Part shown: one piece after another, positions 1-6,144 of the stretch | How the letters are laid out: each line of letters starts with the position of its first letter | How positions within the stretch are numbered: position 1 is the stretch's first letter | Assembly: GCA_019120475.1 (NCBI GenBank) | Contig: DWVA01000032.1 | Location: forward strand, 1-7,810 | Direction: 5' to 3' | DNA from: Candidatus Blautia intestinipullorum | GTDB taxonomy: Bacteria > Bacillota > Clostridia > Lachnospirales > Lachnospiraceae | Length of the DNA stretch: 7,810 nucleotides | Position numbers and translations under genes: made by a program | Notes under the pieces: model-generated | Told to the model about the DNA's origin: nothing | The model's input: the letters and a program-made list of their open reading frames with translations, nothing else | Database searches by the model: none

Positions 1-1
1 T

Positions 2-94
2 GTCCTGCTTCCCGGTCTTCCCGGCAGATATGCGCCCGCTTCTTCCGCTGAGATTCTTGCTGATTTTATCGAGAGCCATATTAGACTGCGCTGA
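2..94 (+). CDS. dpaA: Dipicolinate synthase subunit A, C-terminal end (partial)
   Basis: Only the last 30 codons are in the window, in an open frame ending at TGA 92-94. The visible end contains LPGRYAPASSAEILADF, which resembles the conserved C-terminus of DpaA/SpoVFA (a G-(K/R)-x-AP motif followed by an amphipathic helix). DpaA is the NAD(P)-binding-fold subunit of dipicolinate synthase, which converts a dihydrodipicolinate-pathway intermediate to dipicolinic acid in the mother cell during sporulation. The next gene is dpaB, 33 bases downstream, as expected for the spoVFA-spoVFB operon. The fragment is short, so the call rests mainly on this order and the C-terminal motif. Confidence 0.75.
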   Translation, partial: VLLPGLPGRYAPASSAEILADFIESHIRLR

Positions 95-110
95 ATCTGT
101 CCAAGATAGA

Positions 111-116
111 AGGGGT
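111..116 (+). promoter_or_regulatory. Ribosome binding site of dpaB that decides its start
   Basis: AGGGGT lies 11 bases before ATG 128 but only 2 bases before the in-frame TTG at 119. The spacing therefore favours ATG 128 as the start; the longer reading from TTG 119 adds only three residues (MVF). Confidence 0.6.
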
Positions 117-127
117 AGTTGGTATTT

Positions 128-706
128 ATGAAGCTGAAAGGAAAAAAGATTGGCGTAGCGCTTACAGGATCATTCTGCACTTATGAGAAAGCATTTGCGC
201 AGCTCAGAAAACTGAAAGAAGAGGGGGCGGAACTTGTGACGATCTTTTCTAATGCGTCCCAGACAATAGACAGCCGATTTGGCAGCCCGGAAGATTTCAT
301 GAAGGAAGCAGAAGAAATTACCGGGTCCCGCCCGTTGCTTACGATCAGCCAGGCAGAGCCGATCGGACCAAAGAGTCTTTTGGATCTGCTGATTATCCTT
401 CCGTGTACCGGCAATACTGCGGCAAAGCTGGCTAACGGTATTACGGATTCTCCGGCCCTTATGGCGGCAAAGGCACATTTGCGGAATGAAAAACCGTTGC
501 TGATCTCCATATCTACAAACGACGCCCTTGGTATGAACATGAAAAATATCGGGATTCTGCTTAACGTAAAGCATATCTTTTTTGTCCCCTTCGGGCAGGA
601 TGACCCGGAGAAAAAACCGAATTCTATGACTGCAAGAACAGAGATGTTGATTCCGGCTGCGGAGGCAGCGCTGGAGGAGCGGCAGTATCAGCCGGTAATT
701 CGGTGA
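128..706 (+). CDS. dpaB: Dipicolinate synthase subunit B (flavoprotein family)
   Basis: The 192-residue protein has the normal length of DpaB/SpoVFB. Its N-terminus GKKIGVALTGSFCTY (5-19) is the typical flavoprotein-fold opening with the TGSFCTY phosphate-binding loop. PCTGNTAAKLANGITDSP (92-109) and NVK followed by VPFGQDDP (146-160) are hallmark DpaB blocks. DpaB pairs with DpaA to make dipicolinic acid, the calcium-chelated compound of the spore core; it acts in the mother cell. In B. subtilis the operon depends on sigma-K; I see no internal promoter here, and the gene follows dpaA by 33 bases, so co-transcription is likely. The start was chosen at ATG 128 from the ribosome binding site spacing. 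No truncation or odd residues are seen. Confidence 0.95.
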   Translation: MKLKGKKIGVALTGSFCTYEKAFAQLRKLKEEGAELVTIFSNASQTIDSRFGSPEDFMKEAEEITGSRPLLTISQAEPIGPKSLLDLLIILPCTGNTAAKLANGITDSPALMAAKAHLRNEKPLLISISTNDALGMNMKNIGILLNVKHIFFVPFGQDDPEKKPNSMTARTEMLIPAAEAALEERQYQPVIR

Positions 707-815
707 ACTGCAAAGCACCTGAAGGAGCAGGCAGAAGAGATTAGCGTGGCAGTATTATCAGGGAGAGATATTCAGGATGAAACTGCCGGCATAGAAAAAC
801 AGAGAATTGTTGAAA

Positions 816-821
816 AAGGAG
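816..821 (+). promoter_or_regulatory. Ribosome binding site fixing the asparagine synthetase start
   Basis: AAGGAG ends 8 bases before ATG 830. It fixes the start at the codon that puts the catalytic cysteine at residue 2. An upstream in-frame GTG at 746 would add 28 residues and bury that cysteine, so it is rejected. Confidence 0.8.
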
Positions 822-829
822 AAGTAGGT

Positions 830-2683
830 ATGTGCGGAATTGCGGGATTTTACAGCAGCAGACACAGCTATACGCAGGAAGGCGAACGGTGGCAGAAGGT
901 TCTGGAAGGTATGAACCTCGCCCAGAAGCGCCGTGGACCGGATGAAGAAGGAGTCTGCCTTAACGATCACTGTGGACTTGCACACGTGAGACTTTCTATC
1001 ATTGATTTGAACAGGGGCAGGCAGCCGATGACGAGAAGCGTGGCAGGAAGAACCTGTACTGTCTCTTTTAACGGGGAGATCTACAATATGCCACAGCTAC
1101 GAAAAGAGCTGGAGCAGGAAGGAGCGGTGTTCGAATCTGACAGCGATACAGAGGTGATCCTTCAGGGATATCTTCTATATGGTGAAGAGTATGTGAGGAA
1201 GTTAAACGGAATTTTTGCCATTGCATTGTGGGATGCTCTGGAAGAAACACTGTATCTGTTTCGGGATCGAGTCGGTGTGAAACCTCTGTTCTATACCCGA
1301 CAGGAAGATACGCTGGTATTTGCCTCTGAATTAAAAGGAATCTTCGCTTTTCCCGGGATTCGTCCGGCTATCGACAGGGAAGGATTATGCGAAATCTTTG
1401 CTCTTGGTCCAGCAAAGACATATGGAAAAGGAGTTTTCCGGGGAATATCAGAGGTGCTCCCCGGACATTATCTTGTCTGTCGGGAGAGTTCGGTAAAGGA
1501 TATTTGTTATTGGAAGTTGGAGAGCCATCCACATGAGGACTCCTTTGAGAAAACAGTGGAGAAGACAGCATGGCTTGTCGAGGATTCTGTGAAGAAGCAG
1601 ATGCTCTCAGATATCCCGATCAGTACCTTCCTGTCTGGTGGGGTGGACAGCAGCCTTGTGACAGCAATCTGTGCTTCAGAGTTAAAGAAGCAGGGGAAGA
1701 TCCTCAATACATTCTCTTTCGATTTTGCAGAAAATCAAAAGTATTTTAAAGCAAACTCATTCCAGCCCAGCCAGGACAGACCGTGGGTAGAAAAAATGGT
1801 AGAATACTGTGGAACAAATCACCATTATCTGGAATGTAATAATAGGGATTTGATAAAAAATCTTTTCCGGGCGGTGGATGCGAGAGATCTTCCATGCATG
1901 GCGGATGTAGAATCATCCATGCTGTACTTTTGTTCAAAGGTGGTGGGATATAATAAGGTCACGCTGACAGGGGAATGTGCAGATGAGATATTCGGCGGCT
2001 ATCCGTGGTTTCACAAGAAAGAAGCATTTGAGACAGCAGCATTTCCTTGGTCGAATGATATGGCGGCACGTCAGGCGCTGCTTAAGGAAGAGCTGATCCG
2101 GGAACTGCCAATGGAAGAATACGCATCAGCAGCGTATGAAAAGACAGTACGGGAGACTCCGGTATGCAGCGAAGATACTTCGGAAGAGCGGAGGCGGAGA
2201 GAAATCGCCTATCTGAATTTAAAGTGGTTTATGGTAACGCTTCTTGACCGGATGGATCGCACGAGTATGTATTCAGGACTGGAGGCCAGGGTTCCTCTGG
2301 CTGATCATCGTATTATAGATTATGTGTGGAATGTGCCCTGGGAGATGAAGTGTCCGGATGGACTCGTGAAAGGGCTGCTGCGGAATGCCGGAAAAGGAAA
2401 ACTTCCGGACGAAGTGCTCTTCCGCAGGAAAAGCCCTTATCCGAAGACCTATCATCCGGAATACGAGAAGCGGCTTGGCGATATGCTGCTTGAGGTTATG
2501 AATGATCCTGCTGCACCAATCCGTAGCTTGGTTGATAGAGAAAAGTTGAACCGGTTCCTGGATACCCCGTCTGATTATGGGCGTCCTTGGTATGGGCAGC
2601 TTATGGCAGGACCGCAGATGCTTGCTTATATGCTTCAGATCAATTACTGGTTGGAAAAATATCAGATTCAGATCATGATTTGA
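830..2683 (+). CDS. asnB: Asparagine synthetase, glutamine-hydrolysing
   Basis: The 617-residue enzyme makes asparagine from aspartate, glutamine and ATP in the cytoplasm. The N-terminal class II glutamine amidotransferase domain (about 1-215) starts MCGIAGF, so Cys2 becomes the N-terminal nucleophile after Met removal. It also shows RRGPDEEG (34-41), HVRLSIID (52-59), NGEIYN (81-86) and DTEV (106-109). The C-terminal synthetase domain carries the PP-loop SGGVDSS (269-275) for AMP formation, TGECADEIFGGY (380-391) and RMDRTSMYSGLEARVPLAD. The length matches the long AsnB/AsnO form of Bacillota rather than the roughly 554-residue E. coli AsnB. It lies 123 bases behind dpaB with no terminator between, so read-through from the dpa operon is plausible. 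B. subtilis has three such enzymes, one of which (AsnO/YisO) is linked to sporulation; a sporulation role here is inference. No clear terminator follows. Confidence 0.96.
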   Translation: MCGIAGFYSSRHSYTQEGERWQKVLEGMNLAQKRRGPDEEGVCLNDHCGLAHVRLSIIDLNRGRQPMTRSVAGRTCTVSFNGEIYNMPQLRKELEQEGAVFESDSDTEVILQGYLLYGEEYVRKLNGIFAIALWDALEETLYLFRDRVGVKPLFYTRQEDTLVFASELKGIFAFPGIRPAIDREGLCEIFALGPAKTYGKGVFRGISEVLPGHYLVCRESSVKDICYWKLESHPHEDSFEKTVEKTAWLVEDSVKKQMLSDIPISTFLSGGVDSSLVTAICASELKKQGKILNTFSFDFAENQKYFKANSFQPSQDRPWVEKMVEYCGTNHHYLECNNRDLIKNLFRAVDARDLPCMADVESSMLYFCSKVVGYNKVTLTGECADEIFGGYPWFHKKEAFETAAFPWSNDMAARQALLKEELIRELPMEEYASAAYEKTVRETPVCSEDTSEERRRREIAYLNLKWFMVTLLDRMDRTSMYSGLEARVPLADHRIIDYVWNVPWEMKCPDGLVKGLLRNAGKGKLPDEVLFRRKSPYPKTYHPEYEKRLGDMLLEVMNDPAAPIRSLVDREKLNRFLDTPSDYGRPWYGQLMAGPQMLAYMLQINYWLEKYQIQIMI

Positions 2684-3076
2684 TACCATAGTCGATAAGA
2701 AAAATATAACAGGATATCTAAGTAAAATAGGAATAGGACTTATTTCAGGGAGTCGTCTTTCACGTTGCAATTGTGGGAAGGCGATTCCTTGATTACGTTT
2801 TAACGATAAGTTTGAACAGGTATATAATAATATGATGGCAATTTGTGAAGAATGTAACTGGCCCAGGAGACGATTAGATAGCTATGTGGAATAGAGTTGT
2901 CAGATGATTCGATTCCGTAGGATCTTTGTTTGGCACGTGAATGAATATGACCCGATATGTTTTTGTTCATTGAAAGAGCATAATGATTTATGAACACAGG
3001 TCTAAAGAAATCAGTTGCAGAAATAAAATACCCCTTATAATATCGGCAACAGGTTTGAAGGGGAGTCTTATTAGTA
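2684..3076. other. AT-rich stretch without a recognisable gene
   Basis: This is the start of the AT-rich accessory region. I find no open frame with both a ribosome binding site and coding character. A 20-codon frame from ATG 2832 has no Shine-Dalgarno, and the 65-codon minus-strand frame (2800-2997) starts at GTG without one. Two modest inverted repeats are present: TGTTCAT 2964-2970 with ATGAACA 2990-2996, and CCCCTT 3031-3036 with AAGGGG 3058-3063. Neither is followed by a T-run, so neither is called a terminator. A 155-codon reading starting at ATG 2983 runs into the antitoxin gene, but its first 50 residues do not fit the family. Confidence 0.6.
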
Positions 3077-3105
3077 TTGCACCAGTAAATCTTTTTGCTT
3101 ATAAT
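3077..3105 (+). promoter_or_regulatory. Sigma-A type promoter of the antitoxin gene
   Basis: TTGCAC (3077-3082), a 17-base spacer and TATAAT (3100-3105) form a near-consensus housekeeping promoter. Transcription would start near 3112 and give a leader of about 20 bases up to the TTG start at 3133. This argues against the upstream ATG 2983 start, which lies before the promoter. Confidence 0.6.
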
Positions 3106-3120
3106 TTAAGAAAGAAGAGT

Positions 3121-3126
3121 GAGGTG
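3121..3126 (+). promoter_or_regulatory. Ribosome binding site for the TTG start of the antitoxin
   Basis: GAGGTG matches the end of the Shine-Dalgarno consensus and sits 6 bases before TTG 3133. An alternative GTG start at 3124 lies inside this element and has only a weak purine stretch ahead of it. Confidence 0.5.
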
Positions 3127-3132
3127 TTCAGG

Positions 3133-3450
3133 TTGCGGAAAGAATATATACCCTACAATAAGGTGTCCATTTCTCAGTTTGATGAAGGAAATGCAATACA
3201 GATCTTTGATTGGCTTGGTACAGACAGGGGAGTTGTTGTTCTTAAAAATGGTCAGCCAATTGCAGTTATTTTGTCGTCGGAGGAATATACAAGGCTTGTA
3301 GAAGCAGAAGAGGATTATAAGCTAACCGTTGAAGCAAATAGAAGACTGGAAGATAATGGTAAAAAGCCAACAATTCCATTTGGGGATATACTTGAAAAAC
3401 TGAAAATTTGTGAAGAGGATCTCTCTAGGGTCAGTGATCCGCAGATATAG
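3133..3450 (+). CDS. Phd/YefM-family antitoxin-like protein
   Basis: The predicted protein has 105 residues from TTG 3133. It begins RKEYIPYNKVSISQF and continues with VVVLKNGQPIAVILSSEEYTRL (about 34-55), the beta-hairpin and helix pattern of Phd/YefM antitoxins (conserved K-N-G-x-P-x-A-V and S-x-E-E-Y). The acidic, helical C-terminal part (about 56-100) would be the toxin-binding tail in that family. Such proteins bind their own promoter as dimers and neutralise a partner toxin. Here the next frame downstream is not a RelE/ParE toxin but a broken nucleotidyltransferase reading, 11 bases on. The gene has its own promoter at 3077-3105. The antitoxin family is clear; activity and partner are unknown. 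Codon use is AT-rich like the rest of the island. Confidence 0.8.
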   Translation: MRKEYIPYNKVSISQFDEGNAIQIFDWLGTDRGVVVLKNGQPIAVILSSEEYTRLVEAEEDYKLTVEANRRLEDNGKKPTIPFGDILEKLKICEEDLSRVSDPQI

Positions 3451-3461
3451 GGGGGATAAGG

Positions 3462-3780
3462 ATGGGTTCAGACAAATAGATTTGTTAGGAAAAGGAAATT
3501 ATTACTACTGAGAAAAGTTCTCAAGTTTAATATTGGTGCTTTCATTTTAGCGTGTCATTACTTGAGAAAATCTTTTACCACAAAAAGTATAGACAAAGAT
3601 GAGGAAGAGAGACTTTCAGAATTTATCGTGGATATCAACCTTAAATATGATAAAGTCTTCTCTGTCATTGACATTAAATACAATATATTCTGTGAATGGA
3701 AAGCGATAATACCTTTTTATAGAAATGTGGAACAAGAAGGAATCATACTTTGGGTGCCTGAAGCTGCGGCTGAGCCGTAA
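3462..3780 (+). pseudogene. Decayed MNT-type nucleotidyltransferase
   Basis: A good ribosome binding site (GGGGG at 3451-3455) precedes ATG 3462, but that frame stops after MGSDK at TAG 3477-3479. The neighbouring frame is open from 3460 to TAA 3778-3780, about 105 codons, the usual size of minimal (MNT) nucleotidyltransferases. Its C-terminal half, LNLKYDKV-like and IPFYRNVEQEGIILW, matches the family well (…YDKV…LPFYRNVxxEGI…). Where the family has GSYARGD-F-T-x-E-S-D-I-D, this frame reads CHYLRKSFTTKSID. The nucleotide-binding GS and at least one metal-binding Asp are therefore lost, with an apparent one-codon deletion. A one-base shift near codon 5 plus active-site loss indicate a dead gene; a shorter translated product from TTG 3562 (72 residues) cannot be excluded. 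The usual HEPN partner is not found downstream. Confidence 0.72.
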
Positions 3781-3851
3781 GATTTAATTTGACGTTCTTC
3801 ACCTTTGCTATGTTGAGTAGGAAAAGATGATAATATGCGCCGTTTTGCCGG

Positions 3852-3901
3852 CTGATACTTCTTGACAGAATTATAGTATATTTATAAAATGATAGTATCA
3901 G
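3852..3901. repeat. Inverted repeat CTGATACT / AGTATCAG flanking a promoter
   Basis: CTGATACT (3852-3859) is perfectly complementary to AGTATCAG (3894-3901). The start-to-start distance is 42 bases, close to four helical turns, and the arms bracket the promoter at 3862-3890. This fits a pair of operator half-sites, but could be chance in AT-rich DNA. Confidence 0.35.
3862..3890 (+). promoter_or_regulatory. Strong sigma-A type promoter upstream of a non-coding stretch
   Basis: A perfect TTGACA (3862-3867), a 17-base spacer and TAAAAT (3885-3890) make this one of the best promoter matches in the window. The predicted start is near 3897. No open frame with a ribosome binding site follows before the terminator at 3995-4031. 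Confidence 0.6.
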
Positions 3902-4031
3902 TTTTATGGCTTTGATCAAAAAGTTATTTTGATTTTTAGTTCCAATTTGACTCTTGTTGGAAGCATAAATTAAAAATAGAATCGTATGAAGGATGGCATT
4001 GACTATTGTTTGTAATAGTCAGTGCCTTTTT
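3897..4031 (+). ncRNA. Candidate structured small RNA
   Basis: The stretch lies between the promoter at 3862-3890 and the intrinsic terminator at 3995-4031, so the predicted transcript is about 135 nt. Three successive stem-loops can be drawn: ATCAAAA 3915-3921 with TTTTGAT 3927-3933, TTCCAA 3940-3945 with TTGGAA 3957-3962, and the terminator hairpin. No ribosome binding site and start codon pair is visible. I do not recognise an Rfam family. It ends about 130 bases before the DUF262 gene, so it could be an independent RNA or a regulatory RNA of that cassette. Transcription is not shown; the call is inferred from promoter and terminator spacing. Confidence 0.4.
3995..4031 (+). terminator. Rho-independent terminator
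   Basis: GGCATTGACTATT (3995-4007) pairs with AATAGTCAGTGCC (4014-4026) over 13 base pairs with one G-U pair and a 6-base loop, followed by TTTTT (4027-4031). It ends the candidate small RNA and insulates the DUF262 cassette from upstream transcription. Confidence 0.9.
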
Positions 4032-4084
4032 ATTAGAAAGGAGGGCTGAATCGAATAACCGTAAAACTGATAATGCTGCAGAAA

Positions 4085-4122
4085 ATATACGAAATTATAT
4101 TGTAATTCGTATATGCATATAC
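4085..4122. repeat. Overlapping operator-like palindromes at the DUF262 promoter
   Basis: ATATACGAAATTA (4085-4097) is complementary to TAATTCGTATAT (4103-4114) with a single bulged A and a 5-base loop; it covers the -35 box. A second, perfect 14-base palindrome GTATATGCATATAC (4109-4122) fills the space between the -35 and -10 boxes. Such symmetry is typical of binding sites for dimeric repressors, but no repressor gene of known specificity lies next to it. Confidence 0.5.
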
Positions 4123-4128
4123 TATAAT
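4100..4128 (+). promoter_or_regulatory. Sigma-A type promoter of the DUF262 gene
   Basis: TTGTAA (4100-4105), a 17-base spacer and a perfect TATAAT (4123-4128) lie 32 bases before the start codon. The predicted start near 4135 leaves a leader of about 25 bases with a strong ribosome binding site, AAGGAGGG (4146-4153), 6 bases before ATG 4160. The -35 box and spacer sit inside palindromes. Confidence 0.65.
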
Positions 4129-4159
4129 TTTTTTATCATTGAATTAAGGAGGGAAGCTG

Positions 4160-5200
4160 ATGAAAATATATGAAAAGAAGAACTTTCCCAGGACATCGCG
4201 CGATTTTAAAAGTATGTTGGAAAGGGGAACAATTTCTTTTGATAATGCAGTGCAGAGATCATTTGTTTGGAAAAACACGGCAAAGGACAACCGAATGAGT
4301 ATGTTGATTGATACGATGATGCGAGGCTTGTGTGTTCCACCTTTATACTGCAACTGTATTTTTACGGATCCTAAAGATAAAGTATACGATTTTGTGGATG
4401 GAAAGCAGAGGGTCATGACTGTAATCAAATACCTGAATGACGAGTTCCCTCTGATTGGCATACCAACATTTACAATGGAAGATGGTAGTGAATTGGATTT
4501 GAACGGAAAGCGCTTTTCGGAACTGCCAGAGGATTTTCAGGATAATATTAAGCTGTTTAGTTTTACAGTGAATTATTATGAAAATATGGACCAGGACGAT
4601 GTCGAAGAGCTGTTCCGCAGGCTCAATAACGGCAGACCATTAAGTGCAATTGAGTTGACTAGGGCGACAGCAAACTCGAAAAAGATGATTCGTGAGATTG
4701 CGTCTCATAGGATTTTCCAGGCAGCACTTAATGAAAAATCAATGGCGGGATACGTGAATGAGGATATTGCCATAAAAACATGGATTCTCTTCTATGGCGA
4801 TACAAAATCGTTTGAGACTCGGATTGTACGGCCTACGATGAGAGATTCTATTATAACTGATGAGCAGACTCAGGAAATCCTGCAGTGTTACGACCGGATG
4901 CTGGAGGATTATGAGCTGATCAAGAAGAAGGAAACGAAGGAGAGCGCAAGAGTATGCAGGAAAATTTTTAAAAAGACGCATATGCTTTCTTTAATGCCGA
5001 TAATCCGAAAGAGCATTGCAGATTCTGCTGAGGCAGAAAAAGTGGCGGAGTGGATTGAAGAATTTTTTAAGCCTACGAAAGAAGCAAGTATTATGGAGCA
5101 ATATAATGAGAATGCAAAAGCCGGATCGGCAAAAGCAGAAGCAATTAAAGCTAGGGAAGATGCCCTGGAGGAAAGCTATTCTCGATATATGGCGTCATGA
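4160..5200 (+). CDS. DUF262 domain protein (GmrSD N-terminal/ParB-like fold)
   Basis: This 346-residue cytoplasmic protein carries the DUF262 signature. VQRSFVW (31-37) is the N-terminal Q-R-x-x-V-W element. DFVDGKQRVMTV (78-88) contains the D-G-x-Q-R motif (D80, G81, Q83, R84), which in related ParB/Srx-fold proteins takes part in nucleotide binding or hydrolysis. LFRRLNNGRPLS (151-162) corresponds to the conserved F-x-x-x-N-x-G-x-x-L-S block. The C-terminal 120 residues are helical and charged, with an Ala/Lys/Glu-rich end (about 316-340). In GmrSD-type restriction enzymes this domain is joined to a DUF1524 HNH nuclease; I see no HNH motif here, so this is a stand-alone DUF262 protein. Family members occur in phage defence, but the function of solo versions is mostly unknown. 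It has its own promoter and a terminator behind it (5310-5355), so it is a single-gene cassette. Confidence 0.85.
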   Translation: MKIYEKKNFPRTSRDFKSMLERGTISFDNAVQRSFVWKNTAKDNRMSMLIDTMMRGLCVPPLYCNCIFTDPKDKVYDFVDGKQRVMTVIKYLNDEFPLIGIPTFTMEDGSELDLNGKRFSELPEDFQDNIKLFSFTVNYYENMDQDDVEELFRRLNNGRPLSAIELTRATANSKKMIREIASHRIFQAALNEKSMAGYVNEDIAIKTWILFYGDTKSFETRIVRPTMRDSIITDEQTQEILQCYDRMLEDYELIKKKETKESARVCRKIFKKTHMLSLMPIIRKSIADSAEAEKVAEWIEEFFKPTKEASIMEQYNENAKAGSAKAEAIKAREDALEESYSRYMAS

Positions 5201-5228
5201 AGAAACGATAATTTTTCAGCTTAAAAAG

Positions 5229-5321
5229 ATGACAGAGAGGAATTGTTGCGGAAAATTTGTTCCTATTCGTGTAAGGGCCAGACATTGTTCCGGCAAGAAG
5301 TATATTTTTAAAGATGTATGA
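5229..5321 (+). CDS. Doubtful 30-residue reading frame behind the DUF262 gene
   Basis: ATG 5229 opens a 30-codon frame (MTERNCCGKFVPIRVRARH…) ending at TGA 5319-5321. It is basic and has three cysteines. The stop lies inside the terminator stem, and no Shine-Dalgarno precedes the ATG. It could be a leaderless small peptide, the remnant of a longer gene, or chance. It is listed because it fills most of the space between the DUF262 stop and the terminator. Confidence 0.12.
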   Translation: MTERNCCGKFVPIRVRARHCSGKKYIFKDV

Positions 5322-5355
5322 AGAAAGGACTAAGTCTTTTCTTTATACATCTTTT
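5310..5355 (+). terminator. Intrinsic terminator with a 21-bp stem
   Basis: Positions 5310-5330 pair with 5334-5354 without a mismatch (21 base pairs including two G-U pairs, loop TAA), followed by a short, imperfect T-rich tail (TTTTGGTTTT). It separates the DUF262 cassette from the next pair of genes. The stem is unusually long and A/T-rich for a terminator, so a second role in RNA stability or processing is possible. Confidence 0.75.
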
Positions 5356-5415
5356 GGTTTTCTGGCACATGCCGCCAAAATAGAAAATAAAATGTTGAAT
5401 TTGGAGGGATAATTT

Positions 5416-6144
5416 GTGAGTGAATACTATAAGCAGATAAAAGAAATTATTTTGAAAAATTATAAAATTGTGGGGATTGGCATAAAGGCTGAAAGTATTT
5501 TATACATAGTTCTAGCAATAATTTCTGCTGTGATGGCATTCGTACTTATTGGTGAAAATAAGAAAAGTGATACTGCTTTAATAGTATACTTTCTGCTGGC
5601 TATTGGTTCATACTTGGGACATTTGTGGTGTAAGAAAAGATATCGGCGTGAAAGAGAAAAAGCAATCATTACAGTTATGGAATATATGGATATTGAAATG
5701 ATTAAATTATTAATAAAAGAAATAGAGGATTATATTAAGAGAATTAAAACATTTGCAACATGGTTTATAGGTGTTATAGTTACGTTTGTAATTCTATTTA
5801 TTACTTTTTTTACAAACTATTATTTAAAGTTATATGATTTAATTGTTGACATGGGAAGTGAATCACAAATGAAAGTATGGATTATTGAAAATTTTTCTGC
5901 TGAAAAGTTTGTTGAAACAGCTTTTCATACAGGAGGAAGTTTGCTCATATTAGTAATATTCTTCCTACTTTGTTTTTATGGCATATTTATGGCTAGTTGG
6001 ATTGTGAAAAAGGAAATTCTACTTTTTCTATATGATGTGCAGTACACGATACTGATGGATAATAAGAAAAAACAGATGAAACAGACTGAGGCTAGAAATT
6101 CAGAGAACGAAAAAGGACAGGACTGGTCAGCGACTATTTCTTGA
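5416..6144 (+). CDS. Four-helix membrane protein of unknown family
   Basis: This 242-residue protein starts at GTG 5416, 7 bases behind GGAGGG (5403-5408). Four hydrophobic segments are visible at about 27-46, 54-72, 114-136 and 174-197. They are separated by a charged helical segment (73-112, rich in Lys/Arg/Glu and likely cytoplasmic) and a loop at 137-173. The C-terminal tail (198-242) is charged and ends hydrophilic. By the positive-inside rule both ends and the long central segment would be cytoplasmic. There is no signal peptide and no recognised catalytic or transporter motif. The stop overlaps the start of the next gene by four bases (TTGA), so the two are almost certainly translated together. 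Very AT-rich. I do not recognise the family; a membrane effector, channel or anchor for the next protein is possible but unproven. Confidence 0.8.
   Translation: MSEYYKQIKEIILKNYKIVGIGIKAESILYIVLAIISAVMAFVLIGENKKSDTALIVYFLLAIGSYLGHLWCKKRYRREREKAIITVMEYMDIEMIKLLIKEIEDYIKRIKTFATWFIGVIVTFVILFITFFTNYYLKLYDLIVDMGSESQMKVWIIENFSAEKFVETAFHTGGSLLILVIFFLLCFYGIFMASWIVKKEILLFLYDVQYTILMDNKKKQMKQTEARNSENEKGQDWSATIS

Noticed and set aside
785..800. Sigma-K-like CATA element between dpaB and the asparagine synthetase gene
   Set aside because: Only half of the -10 consensus is present and no convincing -35 element is at the right distance.
2273..2770. Minus-strand 165-codon frame opposite the asparagine synthetase gene
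   Set aside because: It lies almost entirely against a confidently coding gene, has no family resemblance and no ribosome binding site.
2758..2781. Possible terminator hairpin behind the asparagine synthetase (TTTCAC with GTGGGA)
   Set aside because: The stem is short with two G-U pairs and no T-run follows.
2832..2894. Short frame MMAICEECNWPRRR… after the asparagine synthetase
   Set aside because: Twenty codons without a Shine-Dalgarno or recognisable family.
2983..3132. N-terminal extension of the antitoxin from ATG 2983
   Set aside because: The promoter at 3077-3105 lies inside it, the extra 50 residues do not fit Phd/YefM proteins, and TTG 3133 has a well-spaced GAGGTG.
5356..5376. 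Sigma-54-like TGGCAC…GC element ahead of the membrane protein gene
   Set aside because: The GG to GC distance is 10 rather than 12 bases, and the sequence is better explained by small nested inverted repeats (GGCA/TGCC, TTTTGG/CCAAAA).
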